54,309 nucleotides of DNA from DATAWK01 sp036267255 (GTDB lineage: Bacteria > Acidobacteriota > Terriglobia > Terriglobales > Acidobacteriaceae). The notes under the pieces were generated by a model. The model saw nothing but the letters and a program-made list of their open reading frames with translations, was not told the DNA's origin and searched no databases. The translations under genes and the position numbers were made by a program. Below are positions 43,962-51,180 of this stretch, in pieces. The stretch covers positions 1 to 54,309 of the forward strand of contig DATAWK010000012.1 of assembly GCA_036267255.1 (NCBI GenBank), in the 5' to 3' direction. Position 1 is the stretch's first letter, and every line of letters starts with the position of its first letter.

Positions 43962-44846
43962 TTATATCTCCGGATACCACCGGTATCCGGTCTTTTCATC
44001 TTCTTCCATTTGTTTCAGTATGGCCATGCTTCGAGCGCGTCTACGATTCGTTATGGCGCTAATGATTGCATCGAGTACCGCCATTGGAGCTACATACGAT
44101 GCGCCAAAATGTGATGCATCAGGCGCATCAACAAAAACGAACAGGCACTCATCTGCCGACCGGGCGATCGGCGAAATCGATGTATCTGTGATACCTATGG
44201 TGTAGCAGCCCTTGGCACGCGCTTGTATCAATCCCTCGACTGTCTGACGAAGCCCGCGCCGGAAACTGATCGCTATGACAAGATCTTTCCTGGTCACTCT
44301 CTGCATGAGATGCGTGACATGTCCTCCGCTTGTCGCTGCCGTTACATCAAAACCGAGTTCCATTAGTTGATAATGCAAGAAATGAACGAGGCTGGCCGCG
44401 AGATCTCCGCCCAGGATAAAAATTCGCTTCGCTGCATAAAACCTATCGGCAATGGACTTCAGGTGGTTTATATCCAGATGATTGCACGCGCCTTCCAGAT
44501 TTCTAATTGCCCCATCCAATGTTTTCCTCACATGCCCTTCAAAGCTGGTGTGCGAACTATTGGTCGCGTGCATTCTTTCAAAGGCTGTCGAGTGCGTTAC
44601 AGAGCGCTGATGTAAATATTTCCGGAATTCACGGTAGTTAGGGAATCCCATGGCAATTACAGTTCGAGAAATCGTGGCTGGGTCCACCTGCAGTTTTTCC
44701 GCCAGCGCCCGAATGCTTAACAGGACATACTCTCTTGGGTGCTCCAGGATAGGGCGCATCATTTCCTGACGCGTTCGATATACGCGATTTAACATCGTAC
44801 CGACGCCGTCCTCTTGTTTTTTAGGACGCAGTGCACGTTTCGGCAT
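43962..44846 (-). CDS. MurR/RpiR-family transcriptional regulator (HTH plus SIS domain)
   Basis: ATG at 44846 follows GAAGGGA and gives 294 residues; longer in-frame starts to 44909 would run through an inverted repeat. The N-terminal domain (about 20-95) is an RpiR HTH: LLSIRALAEKLQVDPATISRTVIAMGFPNYREFRKYL. A SIS domain follows, with RIFILGGDLAASLVHFLHYQLMELG and ISFRRGLRQTVEGLIQARAKG. RpiR proteins usually sense phosphosugars such as N-acetylmuramic acid 6-phosphate (MurR). Here the neighbours are amino-acid and peptide enzymes. It is the only regulator in this cluster and the best candidate to bind the ATGCAA-N6-TTGCAT sites. Confidence 0.9.
   Translation of the reverse strand: MPKRALRPKKQEDGVGTMLNRVYRTRQEMMRPILEHPREYVLLSIRALAEKLQVDPATISRTVIAMGFPNYREFRKYLHQRSVTHSTAFERMHATNSSHTSFEGHVRKTLDGAIRNLEGACNHLDINHLKSIADRFYAAKRIFILGGDLAASLVHFLHYQLMELGFDVTAATSGGHVTHLMQRVTRKDLVIAISFRRGLRQTVEGLIQARAKGCYTIGITDTSISPIARSADECLFVFVDAPDASHFGASYVAPMAVLDAIISAITNRRRARSMAILKQMEEDEKTGYRWYPEI
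43970..43990 (+). terminator. terminator of the racemase gene
   Basis: CCGGATACC and GGTATCCGG are perfect 9-bp arms around a 3-base loop, followed on the plus strand by TCTTTTC. It lies 29 bp after the racemase stop and inside the last codons of the convergent rpiR-like gene. Confidence 0.65.
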
Positions 44847-44867
44847 AGATTGTCCCTTCAGTTTGAA

Positions 44868-44912
44868 CTGGTGCATGTTGGCTGGCCTCCAGTGCCAGCC
44901 GACATGCACCAG
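44868..44912. promoter_or_regulatory. large inverted repeat directly upstream of the RpiR gene
   Basis: Arms of 18 bases (44868-44885 and 44895-44912) pair with one mismatch around a 9-base loop. The ends are CTGGTGCATG and CATGCACCAG. It begins 22 bp before the regulator start, so it is either an autoregulatory operator or a stable leader hairpin. Confidence 0.65.
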
Positions 44913-45011
44913 TCCAATTTACGCCATGACCATTACACGAAGCTGCCCTTACCTTACTCCTGACATCTTGCGCAAGTTCACATCAAAGATGTCAACAAAG
45001 CTAAATATTCT

Positions 45012-46787
45012 CTAGTAACCTGCCGCCTTACCGTAGTTGTGACGATCGTCATGGCCGCCAAGGAGTTCGTGGGTCTTGGGGTCAACAGCAATCAGCTCAC
45101 TGTCGCCCCAGGTACCGGGATTGTGCTCGTCGGCCACTGCGACGCGGTTGACTTTATAGCCCATGGCTTCGAGCTGCTCGACAACCTGGGGAGAAAACTT
45201 CTTTTCGACATCCAGGATATCGGGCAGGTACTGGTGATGGAAGCGTGGAGCGTCTGCTGACTGTTGGATGTTCAGGCCATTGTCGACAACGCTGATGAGA
45301 TCATTCGCAACAGTAGTCATGATGGTAGAACCACCGGGAGAGCCTAGGACAAAGGCTAGCTTTCCATTCTTCGTGACAATGGTGGGAGTCATGGCGGAGA
45401 GCGGACGCTTGCGAGGAGCAATCAGGTTGGCAGGGCTCTGGACGAGGCCGTAGGTATTGGGGACGCCAACCTTCGAGGTGAAGTCGTCCATCTCATCGTT
45501 CATGAGAAAGCCGAGACCACCGATGGTAACGCCGGAGCCGAAGCCACCATTCAGGGTATACGTGCTGGCGACGGCGTTGCCGTCCTGATCGACGACAGAG
45601 AAATGGGTGGTCTGCTTTGATTCCAAAAGAAGGCTTGGCGAGCCAGCCGGTGGTGGCGGCAGAAAGCCGGAGGGACGAACGAGGTCCTTGCTTGGCGTTG
45701 CCTTGTACGGGTCGATGGACTTCCGCCAGGCGGCAGCATACTTAAGGCTTTCCATCTGCTTGATAGGCAGATTACTGAAGTCAGGATCACCGAGATAGTC
45801 TCCGCGGTCCATGTAGGCACGGCGGAAGGCTTCGGTGATGATATGCACCTGCGCGGCGGAACGATCGGGACCGAGCTTGGCCAGATCGTAGCCGGAGAGA
45901 ATGTTGAGAATCTCGACCAGGACGATGCCGCCGGACGAGGGTGGTGGCGCGGTGAGGATGTCATAGCCGCGGTAATGGCCGCGAATCGGCTTGCGGTCCT
46001 TCACTGTATAGGCGGCAAGATCGGCTGCAGTAATAAGGCCACCGCCCGCCTTCTCGAAGGCGGCGATCTGCTGCGCCATGGCGCCTTTGTAGAAATCAGA
46101 AGGGTCTTTGGAGATGCGGGTGAGTGTGTCAGCAAGCAAAGGCTGTTTGAAGGTATCGCCCGCCTTGTAAAAGTCACCGTCGCGCTGAAAAATTTGCGCC
46201 GAGGTGGCGAATCGGGTAAGTTTCTTGCTGTGCAGCGCGTTGGCTTCTTCCTGGGTGAGGACAAAACCGTCCGTAGCGAGCCGAATGGCAGGAGCCATGT
46301 CCTGTGCGAGGGTTAGCCTGCCGAAGTGTTTTTGTGCGTAAGTAAGCCCGGCGACGGAGCCCGGAACACCCGAAGCTTTATAACCGATGAGCGACATGTG
46401 CGGAATCACATTGCCTTTAGCGTCGAGGTACATGTCGCTGCTGGCGCCGCCGGGAGCCATCTCGCGATAGTCGAGAAAGTGGGTTTCACCGTTCTTTTTG
46501 CGGATGAGCATAAAGCCGCCACCGCCGATGTTGCCGGCCGCGGGAAATACAACAGCCAAGGCAAAGCCAACGGCTACCGCTGCGTCCACAGCATTGCCGC
46601 CTTGTTTGAGAATGGTAACGCCGGCGTCGGTTGCGTCGTGGTGAATCGTGACGACCATCGCGTGTTTCGTGCGAACGGGCTCTGGTTGTGTTGCCTGCGC
46701 TGAAACCGGCGTTTGACCGGTGAGCGCTATGAAGACAAAAATCAGTCCGATCGCAGTAACTGTAAAACTACGTGTGCCGCGTTGCAT
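45012..46787 (-). CDS. ggt: gamma-glutamyltransferase (periplasmic)
   Basis: The enzyme cleaves gamma-glutamyl amides by hydrolysis or transpeptidation. The 591-residue precursor has a signal peptide (ends TPVSAQA). It has ANLGGGGF-like text (GNIGGGGFMLIRKKNG), DYREMAPGGAS and PPPSSGGIVLVEILNIL. The self-processing site is TTHFSVVD, where Thr394 becomes the N-terminal nucleophile of the small subunit. LNGGFGSGV and LGSPGGSTIMTTVAN follow in that subunit. ATG follows GGGAG. It is transcribed on the minus strand with region B upstream, which carries the same dyads as region A. Confidence 0.95.
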   Translation of the reverse strand: MQRGTRSFTVTAIGLIFVFIALTGQTPVSAQATQPEPVRTKHAMVVTIHHDATDAGVTILKQGGNAVDAAVAVGFALAVVFPAAGNIGGGGFMLIRKKNGETHFLDYREMAPGGASSDMYLDAKGNVIPHMSLIGYKASGVPGSVAGLTYAQKHFGRLTLAQDMAPAIRLATDGFVLTQEEANALHSKKLTRFATSAQIFQRDGDFYKAGDTFKQPLLADTLTRISKDPSDFYKGAMAQQIAAFEKAGGGLITAADLAAYTVKDRKPIRGHYRGYDILTAPPPSSGGIVLVEILNILSGYDLAKLGPDRSAAQVHIITEAFRRAYMDRGDYLGDPDFSNLPIKQMESLKYAAAWRKSIDPYKATPSKDLVRPSGFLPPPPAGSPSLLLESKQTTHFSVVDQDGNAVASTYTLNGGFGSGVTIGGLGFLMNDEMDDFTSKVGVPNTYGLVQSPANLIAPRKRPLSAMTPTIVTKNGKLAFVLGSPGGSTIMTTVANDLISVVDNGLNIQQSADAPRFHHQYLPDILDVEKKFSPQVVEQLEAMGYKVNRVAVADEHNPGTWGDSELIAVDPKTHELLGGHDDRHNYGKAAGY

Positions 46788-47150
46788 TGAGAGACTCCCA
46801 AAAGATGCTGGTTAAGACACTGAAACAGATATGGCGGGCTTCGTTGGATGCCGTCGATCATCCCCACACGAAAGCCTGCTTGCGGGGCGATACCCGATAG
46901 GTACCGAGTTGCAAGAAATTAGCGGATAGTTGTCCGTCTGGAAGGCACGTTCCGTGCCGGTGGCAACAATGCGGCCGGTGACTGAGACTACCGCCGATCC
47001 CGGTACTGCAACCCGACGAAAGCAGCAATGCCGCAACGAATCTTGCCTCCAACGAACCGACAACCAACACAACTCTACATTCAAAGAACCTTGGCTCTCA
47101 AGGTTTCTGCCATGATATGGACTATAAAATGGGCTTGCACAAAATTCCTA

Positions 47151-47168
47151 ATGCAAAATATGTTGCAT
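47151..47168. promoter_or_regulatory. operator candidate B1: ATGCAA-N6-TTGCAT
   Basis: Identical 18-mer to A1, 364 bp upstream of the ggt start. Confidence 0.75.
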
Positions 47169-47205
47169 TTTGCAAATATTCCGAACTGGCAGGAATCGTA
47201 TGCTG

Positions 47206-47221
47206 GACATGGATATATGTC
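47206..47221. promoter_or_regulatory. dyad B-mid: GACAT-N6-ATGTC
   Basis: Same arms as A-mid with a different spacer (GGATAT against GGTGGC), 54 bp from B1. Confidence 0.5.
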
Positions 47222-47280
47222 AAGAAAATTGTTCCAAATGATACTTGCGGATGGCAACGATACGAACAGTGAGAACATGT

Positions 47281-47298
47281 ATGCACGAATTGTTGCAC
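47281..47298. promoter_or_regulatory. operator candidate B2: ATGCAC-N6-TTGCAC
   Basis: Identical 18-mer to A2, centred 130 bp from B1. Confidence 0.6.
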
Positions 47299-47464
47299 CC
47301 TGGATTACGCATGGTGAAGCGTTATCCTGAATGTGTACTTATACCAACCGCAACCATTCGAGAGAACGGTATTCAAACGGCTTTTTCTGACGATGTGCGA
47401 AGAGGAAAAATACAGCAAAAATAATACAGTGCACTCCACCGGAACGCTTCAATGCGTCAAAACG

Positions 47465-48364
47465 TCAGCGCCGCTTCAGAGCCTCCAGTTCATCCAGGGT
47501 GCGCGGCCAGTCCGACCCCAGCAGGCGAGACAAACCGCGATCGGCAAGGACTTTTCCATTCGTTTGACAACGAGCGCAGTAGTTTGTTTCGTTATCCGCA
47601 TAACGAATGCGCTGCACCTTTTCTCCACATCGCGGGCATGGCTCTCCATAACGCCCATGCACTGCCATATCTTTACGAAATGCAGTCACCTTCTCCGGAA
47701 ATCCTGTGTTCGCCTCATCACGCAGCCGGTCTATCCAGAGTTGGAGTGTACCGCGCGTTCCCGCAAACAGCCTCTCCCATTCATGCAGCTCCAGCTTGTG
47801 TGTGAGCTGAACGGGTGACAGTTGCGCTGCGTGCAGAATTTCATCCGAATATGCGTTGCCGATACCACTCACGATGTGTGGATCCGTTAACGCTCTCTTG
47901 AGGGTACGGTTTTCAGTAGTGAGTGCAGCGCGGAAGGCGTCGAGATCGCTGGAGAAAACATCTATGCCACCCGGATCAATAGAACGCATGTTCTCTTCAC
48001 CGCTAAAAACATGCAAGGATGCACGGCGCTTGGAGCCGGCTTCCGTGAGTACAAGAGAACCGTTGGGAAAATCGAAAGCTGCCAGGCTGTTGCGGCCCGC
48101 CAGCTTCGCCCCGGACGGCCTCCAATGCAGACGCCCTGCAATCATCAGGTGCAGCACCAGCCAGAGATCGTTATCGACTCGAATTGCGATGCGTTTGCCG
48201 ATGCGCCGCAACTCGCTGACGACATGGCCTTCGACATTTTCAAGCGGCGGTTGGGCAGTGCGAAGCAAAAAAGGGCTCGCCAGTCGTACATGTTCCAGCG
48301 GCTGACCGACGATGCGCGACTCCAGCGCTCCGATGTAGGCCGCAATGTCCGGTAGTTCCGGCAT
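47465..48364 (-). CDS. formamidopyrimidine-DNA glycosylase / endonuclease VIII family (Fpg/Nei)
   Basis: The enzyme excises oxidised bases and cuts at the abasic site. ATG at 48364 gives 299 residues starting PELPDIAAYIGALE, with the N-terminal Pro nucleophile and the following Glu. An open upstream extension is ignored because the Pro must be N-terminal. LHLMIAGRLHWRPSG holds the family Met/Arg loop, and DPHIVSGIGNAYSDEILHAAQLSP is the H2TH region. A C-terminal zinc finger CPRC..CARC follows. The Fpg and Nei branches are hard to separate here, so no symbol is given. Confidence 0.88.
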   Translation of the reverse strand: MPELPDIAAYIGALESRIVGQPLEHVRLASPFLLRTAQPPLENVEGHVVSELRRIGKRIAIRVDNDLWLVLHLMIAGRLHWRPSGAKLAGRNSLAAFDFPNGSLVLTEAGSKRRASLHVFSGEENMRSIDPGGIDVFSSDLDAFRAALTTENRTLKRALTDPHIVSGIGNAYSDEILHAAQLSPVQLTHKLELHEWERLFAGTRGTLQLWIDRLRDEANTGFPEKVTAFRKDMAVHGRYGEPCPRCGEKVQRIRYADNETNYCARCQTNGKVLADRGLSRLLGSDWPRTLDELEALKRR

Positions 48365-48563
48365 GCCTATCAGCTTGCACGGATACCCGTTACTTTGCAA
48401 CTTAAGAAGGATGTGCGGAAGATTTCAGCAATCGTTTCGTTGCCGGTGCATGGCACTACGCGAAAAATCCTAAGCGCCATGCCAGCGAGAAATGGACAAC
48501 GATTCCGACCAAACGCCAGAACGTGATAACTCCCATTGTAAATTCTTCGTGAATCTACTCGTC

Positions 48564-49133
48564 TTACGAGGCCGCGGGCGGATTGACGACCAGTGCGCTG
48601 CCAACGATTTCAATCAGCGAATCTCCCGGAATCCATTCGAGAGCCATACAGGCACGCGACGGAGATTTTCCAGGGCTGAAGTAGGTCCGGTAAACCTTGT
48701 TCAGCGCGTCGTATTGAGCCTTATGCGCATCGAAGCGTGCCTTGCCCGTGGGCATAGGAACACTGTCAGCAAGAGGCAAGCACAGAAAGACTTCAAGCTG
48801 GAGGATGCTGTCCATGGTGCAACCTTGTTGCTCAAGAGATTTCTTCAGCGCGTCCATGGTGCGCACCGCGTGCCTCTCAAAGGGATCGGTTACGCCAACA
48901 TGATCACTATCAGGAAAGCCATCGTTGGCGCCCGTGCCGTAAAAGTAAAAGATGCCATTGTGCACATGATTATTGCTTTCGGCGTGCGCATGCTTCTTAC
49001 TACCCGGTGCGCCACCTGGCATGGCCAGACCGGCAGGGGAGGTGGGTTGAGCGAAAAGCTTCGGGATGCCGGCCACGACAGCAGCCATTGCGCCGATTTT
49101 TCCAAAAAACGTGCGTCGAGTGCTGATTTCCAT
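48564..49133 (-). CDS. Tat-exported Rid-family protein
   Basis: ATG at 49133 follows AAAGGAGA and gives 189 residues. The start is MEISTRRTFFGKIGAMAAVVAG, a twin-arginine signal. The mature part is a Rid domain: NGIFYFYGTGANDGF, HAVRTMDALKKSLEQQGC, SILQLEVFLC and SPSRACMALEWIPGDSLIEIVG. The Arg required for imine hydrolysis (R-A-C) is present, but the usual late Glu of IEIEA reads IEIVG. Export of a Rid protein is unusual, because known members act in the cytoplasm on enamines released by PLP enzymes. Two other Tat-type proteins (51181, 52472) are encoded nearby. It is divergent from the FAD oxidase. Confidence 0.85.
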   Translation of the reverse strand: MEISTRRTFFGKIGAMAAVVAGIPKLFAQPTSPAGLAMPGGAPGSKKHAHAESNNHVHNGIFYFYGTGANDGFPDSDHVGVTDPFERHAVRTMDALKKSLEQQGCTMDSILQLEVFLCLPLADSVPMPTGKARFDAHKAQYDALNKVYRTYFSPGKSPSRACMALEWIPGDSLIEIVGSALVVNPPAAS

Positions 49134-49584
49134 GCAGTTTCTCCTTTGCGATTTTCTGCGGATGCTATTTCGTTTTGCAACACCAATATTCAAGGTGCGG
49201 AATTCGACTTCCCCGACGAGTAATACAACGCTCCATCATGGAAGAGAGGTCCATCTCATCGGCCGATGATGCAGGATCCCTTCAGCCAGAGATGATCCAA
49301 TGTACCAAATCGTCCTCGTGGCTGAAGGTAGAATAAAACACTGTGCCTCGCTATAGACAAATGGTCCAGTGGCCCATAGGCTGAATGACCTAGCATCTGG
49401 ACTGAATTTAGAAATACTATTTAGGTATTTCCAGGGGGACAGAATGCGCCGATAGTATGGATATGCCGGGTTGTCCTTGGGTGCATGTCCGGTTGAGGAA
49501 GAAGAATTTCAGCATGATTTTGAGCGCGTTTTGTGTGCTACGTTTCAAACCCCGGGAAAGATTCAATTGCGATAGAGGAGCGCG
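49134..49584. promoter_or_regulatory. 451-bp divergent intergenic region with inverted repeat and shared element
   Basis: Between the Rid gene and the FAD oxidase. It holds GAAATAC-N7-GTATTTC at 49411-49431. It also holds CTATAGACAAATG (49351-49363) with CATAGGC (49375-49381), which is echoed at 54102-54133. No coding sequence is apparent. Confidence 0.45.
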
Positions 49585-51132
49585 ATGAGCATTGAAGTTG
49601 TGACCAAACAGGACGTGCGCTTCCCAACCCTGAATCAAGGCCACAATGCCCGATTCCCCCCCTCAGCCGCCGATGCCGCCAGCCGCATTGAGCTCTGCGA
49701 CACTGCGGAAGACGTAGCCGCGGCTTTGCAGCAAATTGTAAATGCCGGGCTGCGACCTACAGTGCGAAGCGGTGGTCATTGTTATGAAGATTTCGTTTAT
49801 ACCAATCCAAACGGGGCCATTCTCGACCTGAGCCTGCTGACGCAGACCACGCCTGTACCCGGTGCTCCGCGCTACAGAATAGGATCGGGGACGCAACTCG
49901 TCACCGCCTACATTGATTTGTACAAACGTTATGGGGTCACCCTTCCTGGCGGATCCTGTGGGACTGTAGGCGCCGGAGGACATATCTGCGGTGGAGGTTA
50001 CGGCCTGTTGTCGCGCTTGCACGGTGTGACATCCGACTGGGTTTCCGCCGTGGACATTCTTACGGTTGATCGCCACGGAAAAGTCATACCACGCCGGGTA
50101 GACAAAAATAACGATCCCGACCTTTTCCGGGCCTGTCGTGGGGCCGGTGGCGGAAACTTCGGAATCATTACCAACTATTATTTTGCGGTCCTTCCTCCGG
50201 CTCCGCAGGAGGTAATAGCGGCCTATGTGGCTTTTGCCTGGGCCGATATGACGCCAGAGCGCTTTGCGGGCATTATGAGTGCGTACGGAAATTACTGGGA
50301 GACGCGCGGCAAAGATCCGGATACCTGGGGCCTGTTTTCGCTGCTGGATTTGAGGCATTCTTCGTCAGGCCATTTGGGTCTGGCAATCCAATTTTGTAAT
50401 CCCGATGGCACCTGTCGGGATTTACGCGTTCTCTATGAATTTCTCGATCGATTTGAACCATTTCAACCCATTGCGGGCACCCACGCCAATATGGCCAATG
50501 CAACAGGAGGTCGCCTGGCATTGTTGCGCAATTCAGGGATCGATTCACGCGAAGAGATGTATAACATGTCTCGCCATCTGTGGCTGAACGCGACAGTACA
50601 GGGCGGTGAGGGTGGAGGCGGAGGCGAAGGACGCGGAAAGTACAAATCGAGTTATATGAAACGGAACTTTACTCCAGCCGAAATTGCATGCTGTTATAAG
50701 CATCTGAAAAGCAATCCGCCGGGAACGGATCTAAGAGGATTTACCTTGTCCATAGATTCCTATGGCGGAGCCGTGAATCGCAAGGAACTTGCAGAACAGA
50801 CTTCCGTTTCGCAACGCTCTTCGGTGATGAAGTTGCAATTTATGGCTATGTGGCGACATCCGGAAGATGATGCCGGCTACATCCAATGGATGAGCGACTT
50901 CTATACAGACTTATACTCCGGCCCCGATGCAGATCCGAATCATAAAGGAACTCCTTACTTTAACGACCGGTATGAAGGCTGCTATATCAACTATCCCGAT
51001 AAAGACATGTTGGCCTACTCTTACTGGCCACAGTTGTACTACGGAGAACAGCTCTACCCATTTCTGCAAAGTGTTAAACGGCGCTATGATCCCAACAATA
51101 TCTTTCATCATGCCATGTCGATCCGTGCATAA
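49585..51132 (+). CDS. berberine-bridge-enzyme-like oxidase with bicovalent FAD
   Basis: The 515-residue flavoenzyme has the PCMH FAD domain. RPTVRSGGHCYEDF provides His65 and PGGSCGTVGAGGHICGGGYG provides Cys125, the two residues that link FAD in bicovalent oxidases. A BBE-type C-terminus ends YDPNNIFHHAMSI. Relatives oxidise sugars (glucooligosaccharide oxidase), alcohols or alkaloids. No signal peptide is visible, whereas its neighbours carry Tat signals. ATG follows GAGGAG. The lactonase gene begins 49 bp downstream, which suggests a sugar-to-lactone reaction, an inference from context. Confidence 0.88.
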   Translation: MSIEVVTKQDVRFPTLNQGHNARFPPSAADAASRIELCDTAEDVAAALQQIVNAGLRPTVRSGGHCYEDFVYTNPNGAILDLSLLTQTTPVPGAPRYRIGSGTQLVTAYIDLYKRYGVTLPGGSCGTVGAGGHICGGGYGLLSRLHGVTSDWVSAVDILTVDRHGKVIPRRVDKNNDPDLFRACRGAGGGNFGIITNYYFAVLPPAPQEVIAAYVAFAWADMTPERFAGIMSAYGNYWETRGKDPDTWGLFSLLDLRHSSSGHLGLAIQFCNPDGTCRDLRVLYEFLDRFEPFQPIAGTHANMANATGGRLALLRNSGIDSREEMYNMSRHLWLNATVQGGEGGGGGEGRGKYKSSYMKRNFTPAEIACCYKHLKSNPPGTDLRGFTLSIDSYGGAVNRKELAEQTSVSQRSSVMKLQFMAMWRHPEDDAGYIQWMSDFYTDLYSGPDADPNHKGTPYFNDRYEGCYINYPDKDMLAYSYWPQLYYGEQLYPFLQSVKRRYDPNNIFHHAMSIRA

Positions 51133-51180
51133 GTCTGCTTTTATTTCGCGATCCTCATCGCATCCGCAGGAGGAGTGCTC

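Larger units (their letters stand above)
47130..47339. repeat. conserved upstream block, copy B
   Basis: Counterpart of 34340-34556 in the same orientation. Identity is highest in the dyads and in GCAGGAATCGTA..GCTGGACATGG and ATGTCAAGAAAATTGT. Confidence 0.8.
46788..47464. other. 677-bp intergenic region B upstream of ggt
   Basis: It lies between ggt (minus) and the 3' end of the glycosylase gene (minus). It contains the second copy of the conserved block and three dyads. The open frames across it are not conserved with region A. The part next to ggt (46788-47100) shows no clear element. Confidence 0.6.

Noticed and set aside
47028..47330. A 100-codon frame across region B
   Set aside because: Not preserved in region A (a stop and a frame change intervene), and no ribosome-binding site or family resemblance.
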